DNA of 64,000 nucleotides from Diacronema lutheri (GCA_019448385.1 JAGTXO010000048.1:217742-281741); one strand, 5' to 3'. Shown: positions 1-11,410, numbered from the stretch's first letter. Translations and numbers: made by a program. Notes: generated by a model not told the origin, from the letters alone.

Positions 1-1
1 G

Positions 2-316
2 ATCAAGGCGCTCTCGCGCATCGGCCCGTCCGTCTTCAACGCGGTCGCGTCGACGCTCGTTGCGGTGCTCGCGCTCTCGACGTCCGCCTCGTACGTCTTC
101 CGCGTCTTCTTTCAGGCCCTGTGCCTCACGGTCGTGCTCGGCGGCGCGCACGGCCTCGTGCTGCTGCCCGTTTTGCTCTCGCTCGTCGGCGGCAAGCTCG
201 ACGCGCCCGGCGTGCCTGCGCCGATCGGCAAGGTGAAGGTTGCCGAGGCGGACGCGGAGTCGGCCACCGAGTCGGCCGTCAAGCTGCCGCCGGCGAAGGC
301 CGTCGGCGCGGCGTGA
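2..316 (+). CDS. C-terminal end of an RND / Patched-NPC1-type transporter (partial)
   Basis: Frame 2 is open from the window edge to a TGA at 314-316, so only the last ~104 residues are visible and the start lies outside. The peptide reads as a membrane helix containing YVFRVFFQ, a second helix, then HGLVLLPVLLSLVGG and a polar tail. The pairing of F-x-x-F-F with H-G-L-x-x-L-P-V-L-L-S is the typical end of NPC1, Patched and Dispatched proteins, just after the last transmembrane helix of the second RND half. Such proteins move sterols or other lipids across or within membranes. Which subfamily this belongs to cannot be told from the tail. It is the only recognisable host gene to the left of the accessory block and points toward the 3' end of the minus-strand giant gene. 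Confidence 0.6.
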   Translation: MKALSRIGPSVFNAVASTLVAVLALSTSASYVFRVFFQALCLTVVLGGAHGLVLLPVLLSLVGGKLDAPGVPAPIGKVKVAEADAESATESAVKLPPAKAVGAA

Positions 317-778
317 AGTCTGGGGCCGTGATCGTCGTGATCGTCGTGATCGGTCGGCGCGGCGCGAAGTGAAGTATAGATGGTCAAGCCAAATCCGATC
401 AGGGGCACGATCGCGCCCCGAGTGCAGCGCGGGCCGTTCGGAAGGACGTCCTTGTGAGGGAGCTCTTCGCGTTTGGCGAGCGGGGGAGCACGACGCGCAG
501 CGTTGCTGCGGCGGCGTGCGGGCGGCGAGCAGCGGTCGGGCTGCTCGCGACGAGGCCGGAGCAGACGGCGCCGTGGCCGCCGGCGCAGGTGACGCGCGCC
601 GACGAGCCGTAGCGAGCGTCCGTGATCCGCACGGCGGTTGGAGCGGGCCGGCTGGTGCGGCGCGCTCGGCCACGGGTGGCGGCGTGCACGGTCGTGCCGC
701 GCGCGGCACGCGTCGCCAGCCGCGCGCGACCTGGGCAGAGCCCGCAAAGCGTCGACCGCTGCGCGGCTCGGCCGTGCG
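317..778. other. Region between the transporter and the Fanzor stop codon; possible guide-RNA site
   Basis: No convincing gene is seen. The left part has a GATCGTCGT tandem (about 329-348) and a near-exact 18-bp repeat of the transporter's last codons: GTCGGCGCGGCG-T/C-GAAGT at about 301-318 and again at 354-371. A GGGGC...GCCCC hairpin lies around 401-420. In known Fanzor and TnpB loci the guide (omega/f) RNA starts near the 3' end of the nuclease gene and extends past it. On the minus strand this region is therefore where such an RNA would be encoded. No RNA feature can be proven from sequence alone. Confidence 0.3.
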
Positions 779-3511
779 TCAACGCCGGCCGCGCTTCGGC
801 CCGCGCGCGCTGCCGCCGCCGGCACTGGCGCTGGCAGCTCCGCGGGCGGGGGTGCGGGCGCGAGAGCCGCCGCCGCCACCGCCGCCGCGCCCGCCGCCGT
901 CGTCGCCACCGCCGTCGCCGCCGCCGCCTCCCCCGCCGTCATCGTCGTCGTCGCCGCCGCCGCCTCCGTCGCCGTCGCCGTCGCCGTCGCCCTCGCCGCC
1001 GCCGCCGTCGCCGCTGCCATCGTCGTCGTCGTCGTCGTCGCCCTCGTCGTCGCCCTCGTCGTCGCCGTCGCACTCGTCGTCGCAGTCGTCGCCCTCGCCG
1101 TGCACCATGCGCTCCTCACGCTCCCACACCTCGCCGCGCGCCCACCAGGCGAGCACGAGGGCAAAGCGCTCAGGCGTCGACGTGGTGTCGCGCCCGGCCG
1201 CGTGCGCCGCCATGTCGTGCACGTCGTAGAAGATGTTGCGCGCGGCGTTGTAGTCGCGGTGCACGGGCTTCTTGCCGCCGTTGCACGCCGGGCAGATGAC
1301 GAGCGCGTGCACCGTGCGCGTGCCGCCCTTTGCCACGGGCAGGCGCGGGTTCTGCGCGAGCTCCGCGCCGCAGCGCTGCAGCCTGCCGCCCTTGGCGAGC
1401 CGCGGCATCGAGCAGTGCATCGACGTGTACGGCTCGGGCACGAAGACGGCCGCGACGCCGCGCCGCCGCAGCTCGCGCAGCAGCCCCACCTGGAAGGCGG
1501 GCGGCGCGCCCTTGGGCTGCGCGCCCTTGTGGTCGCGCAGCCACTTGCCCACGCACACGAGCAGCCGGTCGCGCGTCACGCCGTCGACACAGTGCGCCGC
1601 GATGAGCGCCTCGGCGACGCGCGCCGCGTTGGACCGCCCGCCGCTGTCGCGCCGCCAGCGCTCCTTCCGGCGCGCCGGCGCGTCGTACACGTGCTCGGCG
1701 GCGCGCTCGCGCACCCGCGCGCTCTCGCGGTGGAAGGCGATGTATTTGCCCGCGTCGAGCACCTTGGCGCTGTGCGCCTCGCCAAGCCGCGCCTCGTCCG
1801 CCTCCACGCTGAACTCCTCGCCGCGCCCGTCCTTGCGCACGCGCCGCCGCGCCGCGTTGGTCTTGGCCGTCTCGCGCGCAAAGCCCGCGGCGCGCGCGCG
1901 CGCGCGCTGCGTGAACTGCCGCCAGACGGCCGCCCGCCCGACGTGCGCAGAGTAGGTGGTGATGTTGCCCATGTTCGGGTCGGCCGCGACGACGACCGCC
2001 GCCTCGACGTCGATCGCCCGCCGCAGCTCGGAGCCGAGCGCGACGGCGATGCGCCCGTCCGGCCGGCGCCAGCGGTGCAGGACGCCCGAGCCGCCGGCCG
2101 GCGCCTGCGCCTTCGGCACGAGGACGGTCCCGACGGCGTGCACGGCGACGCCATCTGTCACCACCGACTTGACGGGCTGCCGGCCCGGGAGCGGCACGCG
2201 CGGCAGCGGCGCGAGGCCAACCCACGAGCGCCGCGCGTGCCACGGCAGATCGGCCGGCGGCCGCTCGCGCCCGGCGTAGTCGAAGACGCGGTTGGAGATG
2301 TCGAAGCGCGTCGCAAAGACCGCGTACCTGACGCGCACGTCCGACATCGGCGGGGTGTTGCCGTTTGTGCCTGTCCACTTGATCGGCTCGCCATCGTGGT
2401 CGCGCAGGTCCAGCGCCTTGAGCCGCGCGCGCAGCTCCTTGCGCTCGTCATCCGAAAGCGTCACCCAGATGGCGCTCGCGGCGAGGCGCACGTTGCGCGG
2501 CACCTGCGCGCAGCGCGCGGCGCGCGAGCGCGCGGGCGCGTGACCAACCTGGCCGCGGGGCGGCGCGCACGGCGGCGGCGCGCGCGCTTGGGCGCTCGGC
2601 GGCGGCAGCGGCAGCCACGCCTCGCGCGCACATTGTGCGTGCGCAGCGGCGCCACATTGTACCGCGGCGGCCGTCCGGTCAGCTGCGTGTGGATGTGCGC
2701 GAGCCGGCAGAGCAGCGCCTGCCCCTCGGCCACGTGCTGCAGGGTGCGGATCTGCACGAGGAAGTAGCGCGTCGTGTGCCGGTCGTAGTTCCACCTTTTC
2801 GTGGGCGTGCACTTGTAGTCGATCTTGTGGAGGACCATGTCGGGCAGGTGGCGGTCGAGCGCGGCGGGGCAGCCGACGCGCGCGCCCTCCACGTCGCCGC
2901 GCAGCAGCCGCTCGCACAGCTCGCGCACGCGCGCGTTTCGCTGCATCTCGGGCAGCGCGACGAGCGCCTCGTCGCGCTCGACTGCCGCGCGGACGACGTC
3001 GCGGAGCAGCCCGTTCACGACGCGCGATGGATGCATCAGGCACGCGGTGGACACCTGCGTCGCCTCCGCCTCGAGGATCTCCGTGAGGCCCACCGCGCAG
3101 ACGGGCTGGACGCCCTCGGCCATCTCGCCGACGGCGCGCGCCGTCGCCGCCTTGGTCTGCGCGGCGGCTTGCTCGGCGGGCTTGCCTCGGGGCGCTGCAC
3201 CGTACGTGCTCTCGTCCTTGTGCCAGCCGATGGCCGAGAAGATCGCACGGACGGTTCCCTTGTCCATCGTGGTCGACGTGTGCACGCTGGTCGACGGGCC
3301 GCCCGACGCCGCGCCGACGGCCTGCGCGCTCGCCACCGCATCCTCGTCGCGCACCACCTTGTTGATGACGCGGTACGCCTGTGTCGTGAGCCTGTGCACG
3401 GCCGCCGCGATGCGCCGCAGCTCCTTCCGCGCACCGGGCTGCGCCGTCACCGCCTGCGGCCCCGCGTTGAGCGTCGAGCGCTTGACCACGAAGCCCGGGA
3501 GCACGCTGACG
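779..3511 (-). CDS. Fanzor (TnpB-like) RNA-guided nuclease module at the C terminus of the giant gene
   Basis: Read through the 128-nt intron, this ~870-residue part has Fanzor order. An N-terminal helical/WED-like part (FVVKRSTLN, then PTKRWNYDRHTTRYF) is followed by Y-N-V-A-P-L...V-P-R-N-V-x-L. The RuvC-I Asp is in AADPNMGN (codon 1979-1981). The catalytic Glu is in VPEPYTSMHC (codon 1433-1435), the Fanzor-type E-x-x-T-S position. A Cys4 zinc ribbon comprises MHC, QRC and CPAC (1283-1294). The RuvC-III Asp is in HRDYNAARNIF (codon 1253-1255). All three carboxylates and four Cys are present, so the nuclease looks intact. The family is known to use a guide RNA to cut DNA in the nucleus. The tail (about 1,110-780) is Asp/Gly-rich and ends in a basic PKRGRR resembling a nuclear localisation signal. 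The first Met inside the module is at 3267, downstream of the conserved start, so an independent gene is less likely than a fusion. Confidence 0.85.
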   Translation of the reverse strand, partial: RQRAPGLRGQALDAQRGAAGGDGAARCAEGAAAHRGGRAQAHDTGVPRHQQGGARRGCGGERAGRRRGVGRPVDQRAHVDHDGQGNRPCDLLGHRLAQGREHVRCSAPRQARRASRRADQGGDGARRRRDGRGRPARLRGGPHGDPRGGGDAGVHRVPDASIARRERAAPRRRPRGSRARRGARRAARDAAKRARARAVRAAAARRRGGRARRLPRRARPPPARHGPPQDRLQVHAHEKVELRPAHDALLPRADPHPAARGRGAGAALPARAHPHAADRTAAAVQCGAAAHAQCAREAWLPLPPPSAQARAPPPCAPPRGQVGHAPARSRAARCAQVPRNVRLAASAIWVTLSDDERKELRARLKALDLRDHDGEPIKWTGTNGNTPPMSDVRVRYAVFATRFDISNRVFDYAGRERPPADLPWHARRSWVGLAPLPRVPLPGRQPVKSVVTDGVAVHAVGTVLVPKAQAPAGGSGVLHRWRRPDGRIAVALGSELRRAIDVEAAVVVAADPNMGNITTYSAHVGRAAVWRQFTQRARARAAGFARETAKTNAARRRVRKDGRGEEFSVEADEARLGEAHSAKVLDAGKYIAFHRESARVRERAAEHVYDAPARRKERWRRDSGGRSNAARVAEALIAAHCVDGVTRDRLLVCVGKWLRDHKGAQPKGAPPAFQVGLLRELRRRGVAAVFVPEPYTSMHCSMPRLAKGGRLQRCGAELAQNPRLPVAKGGTRTVHALVICPACNGGKKPVHRDYNAARNIFYDVHDMAAHAAGRDTTSTPERFALVLAWWARGEVWEREERMVHGEGDDCDDECDGDDEGDDEGDDDDDDDGSGDGGGGEGDGDGDGDGGGGGDDDDDGGGGGGGDGGGDDGGGRGGGGGGGSRARTPARGAASASAGGGSARGPKRGRR

Positions 3512-6500
3512 CGCGTGCGCGCCGTCGCGCCGCCGGCGGCGCGCGCGCTCGGCGCAGCGGGCTCGTCCACGCGCGCGCGCTCGACGCCGCGCGCGCGGGG
3601 AACGCTCGGCGCGCGCGCGCCCGCGGCGTCGCGCGCGCTCGCGGCGGCACCCGCCGCGGCGCGCTTGCCCGCGGCGCCCGACTCGCCGTGCGCGCGAAGC
3701 GGCGCCGACGCCAATGCCGACGCCGCGCCCGCGCCGCCGCTGCCGCTGCCCGATACGCCCGCGCGCCGCTTCTGCTCGTCGCGCGTCTTGCGGAACTGGG
3801 CGACGAGGTCGCTGCTCACGTTGGCCTCAGGCTCCCACGTGTCGGCGCTCTCGTCGTAGCCCCGCCACCTGATCCGGAACTGGAACGTCACCTTCTTGCC
3901 CGCCTTGCGGCGCTCGTCGACGACCGCCTCGACCTCGTACGTGCGCGCCTCCTCGTCGACGCTCGCGCCCGCCGCGCTCGCGCCCGTGTCCGGCCACCCA
4001 GCGACCGTGCCGCCCAGCCTCTCGGCGGCCGCGCGCAGCTGCCGCTCGCGCTGGGCGGCCGCGGCGCCTCGCGCGACCAGCGCGGGCAGCATGCCCGCGC
4101 CGCCCGCGAGGCCGTGCGCGCCGACGCTGGCGGTCATCAGCGCGTCGAGGCACGCGAACGTTGCGAGCGCACGCGCGCCATCGTCGCCGCCGCGCGGCTG
4201 CGAGCGCACGACGGGCGATGGCCGCGGCTCCCCCTCGGCCGCGAGCAGCGGCCAGATCGCACTGGCCAGCGCGACGGCATGCGCGCCGACCGCGACGGCC
4301 ACGTCCGCGTCGAGCGGCGCAAAGTCGTAGCGCACGAGCGCGGCCGGGCGCGAGTCGTCCGTCGGCCGGTCGGCGACGAGCAGCCCGACCGGGCGCGGCG
4401 GCTCGCCGGACGGCGCGGCGACGGGCACGCAGAGGAGCACGACGAGCAGGCGCGGCGTGCCGCCGAGCAGCGCGCGCGCGGCATCCGCCCCGTCGGCTCC
4501 GCCGCGCGCGGCCGCGGCGAGCAGCTCGGCCGCGCGCGTCGGGCCCAGCGCCGTGCGCGCGTCCTTGCGCGCGCGTGCGCGGGCCGTGTACGCGGCGCAG
4601 GCGTCGTCGAGCACCGCCGCGCTGGGCGCGGTGCCAGTCGTCGCCCACGCGCGCAGCGCGTCGCGCACCCGCGTGACGATCGCCTGGTCGACCGCCGCCT
4701 CGCCGGCAGCGTGCGCCGGCGCGCACGCCGGCGGTGCGGCGGCAGGCGCGAGCGCGGGCGCGCCGTCGGCGCCGTCAACGCCGACGGCGCCGTCGGCGCG
4801 CCGCCACGCGAGCTTCGCCTCGATCTGCTGCCGGACGGCGTGGCAGTGCCGGTCGATGCCGCGCGCGTCGTCGAGCGCGGCCAGCGCGTCCTCAGCGGCG
4901 GGACGGCCGCTCGCGTCCGCGACGGCCTGCAGGCAGAGCAGCGCGGCCGCACGCGCGTTGCACGCGCTCTGCGGCTCGGGCGCGAGCGCGAGCTCGAGCT
5001 CGAGCGGCGACGCGCCTCGCGCCGCGGCGATCGCGTCCATCAGCACGTCCAACCGCTGCACCAGCGCCCTGTGCGCGTCGCGCGGCGCGCCCGTCGACGG
5101 CGCGCGCGAGCGCGTCGCCAGGAGCCCGAGCGCGCGCGCCGGCGCGCCCGCCGGCGTGTGCAGCACGAGCAGCGCCGCGCCCGCCAAGCTCGCGTTGCGC
5201 GTGACGAGCGCGAAGATGCGCGTCGCCTCGTGCGCGCCCACCGACGCCCAGATCGCAGCGCGATCGGCGTCCGTCTGCGCGTCGCACAGGTCGCGCACGT
5301 CGTCCGGCGCGAGCAGCGCGCCGCCGCCGGCGGAGCGCGCGACGATCGCCCGCGCCTCCGCCACGAAGACGGCCTGCGGCAGGTCGGCGTGGCGCGCGTC
5401 GACGATGGCGCGCGTCGCGTGCACGCCGAGCTCCACGCCGCGGTAGAAGGCGCGCGCGTTGGCCGCGCGCGCGTGCGCCGGCCGTCCGTCCGCGTTGCGC
5501 CTCGCGCGCGCCTGCTTGCTCGTGCGCGCGAGGCCGTCGCGTGGCGGTGGCGGCAGCGTGGCGAGGAAGCGCGCGGCGGGCGGCGGCGCGCGCACGCCGC
5601 GCTGCCGCCGTGCGATGGCCGCGAGCCGCCGGCCCGCCGCGCTGCCGCCCGCGCCGACGTGCTGCCGGCGGCCGAGCGCCGCCGGTGGCGGCGGCGGCGG
5701 CGGCGCGGCGGCGGGCGGCGGCGCGACGGCGGGCGGCGGCGCGGCGGCGGGCGGCGGCGCGGCGGTGGGCGGCGGCGCGGCGGCGGGCGGCAGCGGCGGC
5801 GGCGCGGCGGCGACGGCAGCACCAGTCGGCTTGTCCGCCCACGCACCCGAGACGCTGTCCCAGGCCTTGCCCGGTGGCGCGCGCCCACGCGGCCGCGGGT
5901 GGCGGGCTCGAGCGGCGGGGGGCGGGCGGCCGGCGCGCCAGTCGAAGACAGGTGCAACCGTGGCGGCAGGCGCCGAGTGCAGCGCGTCGGTCACAGAGCG
6001 CGTGGTGCGCGCGGCGACCGTGGCGCGCATGGCGGGCGGGCGGTGAGCAGCGCCCGCCGGCGCGCCGGCGGGCGCGGCAGCCGGCGCGCCGGCGGGCGCG
6101 GCCGCCTCGAGCCCGGCGGAGGCGCCGCGCTTGCGCTTGCGCGTGCCGCCGCGCGTGCGCCTGCGCGCGCGCCCGCCGCGCGCCCGTGCGGCCTGCGCGT
6201 CGCCAGCCGCGTCGCCGGCCGCGTCGCCGCGCCGCACGTAGACGATCGCGAACGCCTCCTCGCCGGTCCCGTCGACGCCGCCGCGCGCGCGGCGTAGGAC
6301 CGACCGCCACTGCAGCCGCCGCGCGCGGCCGGGCTCGCACGCAAACCAGCGCCCACCGCGCCTGACGACGGCCACAAAGTCGTCGTCGCGCCGCCCGCGC
6401 CGGCGCGTGCGCAGCAGCACGCACTGCACGTCGAGCCAGCCCTCGTGCCAGTCGGCCGTGCTGGGGGCGACGCGAATCGACTGCGGGAGCTCGACGCCAA

Positions 6501-9500
6501 AGCCGGCGAGGCGCACGATGTGCGCGACGATGACGCTCGAAATGGCGGGGGCGCTCGACGGGTCGTCCGCTGCAGCGAGCACCGCCTCGCCCCAGTGCTC
6601 ACGCGTGACGCAATCCGCGTCCTCGACGTGCACGTGCGCCACGCTCGCGCCGAGCTGGTGCAGCAACGCGCAGATGTCGGCGTCGACCGTCCTCTCCTCC
6701 TCGGCCGCCTCGGCCGTGCCGCGGGCGGCGGCGTCGCCCGCCGGCTGCCCGAGGTACGCGATCGCCCGCTCGACGGCCGCGCCCTCCGCACGCGCTGCGC
6801 TGTCGATCGCCGCATTGCCGACGGGCGCGCGCAGCGCCGCGATCGCGTCTTGCAACGCCGTCGCGTCGCCCGTCGCCGCCGCCGCCGTCACCGCCGCCGC
6901 GCTCGCGGTGCCGTGCGCGACGGCGTGCAGCGCGGCGGCGCGCGCGGCGGGGATGCGCCCGTCCAGCGCGAGCACGAGCGGCGGCCCGGCCGGCGTCTGC
7001 TGCCGCCGGTGCCGCCGGCTCGCAGCCGGGTGGTCGGCGCGCGCGCGCTCGAGCCGCGCGCGCCGCTCGACGACGCGCGCCCAGAAGGCCTGCACCCTCG
7101 GCTGCGCGAATGCAAGCCAGCCGGCGCCGCGCGTCACGACGTGCACGACGATCCGGTCCTCGTGCCTGAGGTACTGCACGTAGAGCGCTTTGCTCACGCC
7201 GAGGACGTGCATGCCGAGCTGCAGCTGATCGCGGTGCGGCTGCGGCGGCCCGTCCTCGTGCGCCGTGGCGCCCGCCTTGGTGAGCGTCTTCACCTCGACG
7301 AGGACCTGCTCGTTGTTTTCGGGGAGGATGGCGAGCCCGTCCGGCGAGAAGGCGAACGGCGCGCTCTTGTCGTGCGGGTCCGCACGCACCATCGGCAGGT
7401 TGCACACGACGGTGATGCCGTACGCGGCCGCCAGCTTGCGCAGCGCGACGGCCTCGCCGAGGATGCCCGCGGTCGTCGCCTTGGTCCGCACCTCGCGCCG
7501 CCGCCGGTGCACGTACTCGTCGGTGAGCGTCTCGTGCGCGACGCCGGCGTTGTCGTTCACGACGTCGCCAACCTTGCTGCCCGTGACCTCCTCCCATCGC
7601 TCGTCGTGCCAGCGCGGGCTGCGCTGCGCGGGCGCGCCCGCGCCGACGGCGTCGAGCACGCGGCGCAGCGCTGTGCCGTCGGGCGCAGCAGGCACGCGCG
7701 CGCGGTCCTGGGCCTCGCGAGCGTCGAGGACGCAGCCCGTAGTGGAATGTTGGGGTAGGTCGAGCTTGCTCGCCTCGCCGTAGCGGCTCTCCAGCTGGCG
7801 CGGTGCGTCGGCAGGGCCGCCGTCCGTGCGCGCACCCGACGCGCCCGCCAGTGCACGGGGCGCAGCGTCCGAGGCGCCCGCCGCGCCCGCGCCGCCGCCA
7901 ATCGCGCCAGCGCACGCGCGCGCCGCGACCTGCGGACGGCCAGCCGCAGGGACCTCGTCCGCTCGGCCGGCCGCTGCGTCGGCCGTCCGCTTGGCCACCT
8001 CGCGCACGTCTCCGAGCGCGAGCGTGGCTGGCGCCGTCCAGCTCCCGTTGCGTTTGTCCCAAAATTTGAGCAGCCCGCCAAGGAAGGGCGTGCCCGTCGG
8101 GCGGTCCTCGGGCACCTCCGCCAGGATCGCGTCGACGCGCAGCGCGGCCGCCACATCGCAGAACGCGCGCGCGGCGCGCGCCATCCGCTCGGCGCGCGCG
8201 CCGCCGTCGTCCGCCGCGCGGCGGATGGCGTGGCTCACGTGCGCGACGCGGAGCGAGACGACGGCGTGCGCCGGCGCGTCGGCGCCCGTGCCGAGCGTGT
8301 GCCGCCGGATGGCCAGCTGCCCATCGCCCATGCGCGGCGGCAGCGACGCGCACGCCGCGACGGTCGTCGTGCCGGCCGCGCTGTCGCACAGCCAGCTCGC
8401 CTCGCCGCCGCCCGCAAACTCAAAGGTCGCGAAGCCCTCGCGGCCGAAAAGCGCGACGAAGTGGTCGAGCACCGCCTTGTTGATCGCGCGCGCCGCCGGC
8501 CGCGTCGATGCGCCGCGGGCAGCGCCACCCGCCGCGCCGCGCGCATCGCTGCACGTCGCAGGGCAGGTGCAGCCGGACGCGCGCACGCCGTCCGACCGCG
8601 TCCGCGGCAGCTCGAGCTCGCGCACCTTGGGGCAGAACCAGAGCGGGTTGGACGCCTCGAGGCACAGCACGACGAGCCGCCCGTCCGTGCCGGCCAGCGC
8701 GCGCGCGTCGCGCAGCAGCTCGACGGCGAGCTCGGACGTCGCCGCGTGCACCGCCGGCTCGCCCGTCGCGCGGTCGGGCGGGAAGAGGCCGCCGCCGACG
8801 AGCGGGCTGGGGCAGCGGCCGAGCATTACGAGCAGCGGCGGCGGCGGCGTCTGCGGCGCCTGCTGCCCGACCGCAGCCGCCGTCAGCCCGGCCAGGTCGG
8901 AGCTCGTGCGGAGGGCCTTGAGCGCGACGCGCGAGCCGGTGCCCGCCTGCTCGGAAAACGTGGCGAGCATGGCGCACGTGCTCGCCCTCGCGCCGCACTG
9001 CCAGCTGACGCGCGCGAGGAGGCCTTCCAGCGTGTCGTTTTCGCGCGGCCGCGTGACCGCGTCGAGCGCCGCCGGGCCGAGCTGGAGGCTGCCGGGCGTG
9101 ACGCACAGCACCGCCTCGTGGTAGGCGCGCAGCAGCTCCCTCGGCAGCTGCTCGGCGGGCGTCGCCGCCTGCTCGCCCACCCACCGTACACCGTGGCCGC
9201 CGTCGCCCGCGCCCGCGAGCCGGACCGCCGGCCCGCCCGTGATCGCCGAGGTCGGTGGCGTGCCGAGCGCGTCGACGAGCGCGCGCACGGGCGCGACACG
9301 CCTGCGCGCAGCGTCCGCGCCGACGGCGAGCGCGGCGATCTGAGCGCCCTCCCATGCGCGCTCCCTCGCGTCGTCCCGCGCGGCCGCCGGCGCGGCGCCC
9401 GGCCGCGCGCCGGGCGGCACCGCGCACGCCGCCGCGACGACCTCCGCGCGCGCGCCGGCGGCGTCGGGCGCGTGCAGCTGCGCGAGCGCGCCAAAGAGCG

Positions 9501-11320
9501 CGGCGGCCGAGCGGTAGCGGCCGTGCGCCGCGACGAGCGCGTAGAGCACGCGCAGCGCGGCCACGCCCGCCTGGTCGGGCGCGTCGCCAGCGATGCGCCC
9601 GACCTCCCACGTGCGCGTGGGCGGCGGGCTGCCGTCGGCCGGGTCCGGACGCAGCGCCCACGCGCGCTCGACGATCGCGTTGAACACGTCGCGCGCGGCG
9701 CCCTCGTCAAACTCGGCGGCGCCCGCCGCGTGCGCGCACCACCCGTGCACGCGCGACGTGGGCGCATCCACGGCGCGCTGCACGACGAGCACCGCCGGCC
9801 GGTCGACGCAGCCGAGGCTCACCGCCGCGTGCTTGCCCTCGAGCAGCGCCGCCGCCGCAGCCTCGACCAAGGCGTCACCAGGCGCGTCGCCGACGACGAC
9901 GGCACAGCCGTCGCCGTACTCGGCCTGCATCGCGGCGACGCACGACGCGACAAAGTCGCCGCCCGCGGCCGCCGCGTGTCGCGCCGCCAGCATCCGGCGC
10001 GCGATGGCAAGCCAGACGTACTCGGCCGGCGCGCGCGCGGCGCGCGCGCGAGGCGCGCCGGCCGCGCCGCGTGCGCCAGCGCGTGCGCCTCCAGCGGCCG
10101 CAACGGCCGAGGCGGCTGGAGCGGCGGTGAGCGTGCGCCGCGCGCGCTTCGCCGGCCGCGCGATGGGCGATGCACCCGCCGTCGCACCGCCCGCAGCAGC
10201 CGGTGCGGCCGCCACAGCGCCCGCCGCGACGCCACTCGTCACGACGCCCGTGGCGGGCGGCGCGGCGTCGGACGCGGCCGCCTCGACGGGCGTCGCGCAA
10301 CTACCGCCAGCGGTCGCGGACGCGCCCGGCGACGCGTCGGCGAGGAGGTGGCGCAGCACGCCGCGCGCGAGCGCGACTCGCACGGCGAGCGTCAGCGCGC
10401 GCAGGCGGTCGGAAGGCGAGGCGTCGCGCTCGGCGTCGGCGGACGTGGCGGCAGCAGGCGGGGCGGCGGGCGGCGCGGCGGCGGACTGGGCGGCCGCCGG
10501 CGCAACCTCGTCGGCCTTGGCCAGCCAGACGAGCCCGGCGACTGCGAGCACGACGCTGTACGCGCCGACATCGTCACCCGCAACGCGCGCCAGCCGGGCG
10601 TGGGCGTCGGCCTCGGACACGGCGACGCGGAAGAGCACGTCGTCGCGGGCAGCTTGCTCGGCAAACTGACGCAGCTGCTTGGCCATCGTCACGCCGGCGA
10701 CGCACGCCTCGCCCGCCTCTGCCTCGACCTGCTCGTCCTGGCCGATGGCGGACGCGCCGGCCTCGGCGCCACCGTCGAGTGTCCGGCGGCGCTCGAGGGC
10801 AAAGCCACGCACACAGACGCTCTGGAGGCCGCCGAGCGCGCCCGCCTTCTCGTGCAGCGCGCACGACAGCTCGACCACCGAGTCCACGCGCGTCGCGGCG
10901 GCGCCCCCCCGCTCGCCGCGCGTGGGCGCGCGCACGACGAACACCGTGAATTGCGCGCGCTTCGCCGCGCGCGCCGACGCGCACGCGTGCTTCAGGAGCC
11001 GGCAAAGCGCGGGCCTTTGCGCCGCTGCGCCCCGCGTGCACAGCAGCAGTTGGCCGCGCTCGTCGCCCAGCTCCTGCTCGATGGCGGCCTCGAGCGCGTC
11101 GTCCGTCAAATCGCCGTGCTCCGTCGAGGCGAGCGCGCGCGCAGCCGCGAGCGCCAGCTCGCCTGCGCCCGCGCGCCGCCGGCGGCGCGCACCGGCGGGC
11201 GCGTGCGGCGCCGACGCGTGTGACGACGCCGCCGCGTCCGCGCGCGCACACGCGGCGCGCAACGCCTCACGCGCCGAGGCGGCCGCGCGCGCCCTGGGCG
11301 CGAGCCTCAAGAACGTGCGC

Positions 11321-11410
<90 letters not shown>

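Noticed and set aside
112-1164. Long antisense frames opposite the Fanzor tail
   Set aside because: Arg/Ala/Pro/Thr low-complexity translations caused by GC-rich trinucleotide repeats; no domain and no conserved motif.
2635-6297. 1,220-codon plus-strand open frame opposite the giant gene
   Set aside because: Arg-rich shadow of the minus-strand coding frame; stops are rare at this GC content, and the chromodomain and Fanzor lie on the other strand.
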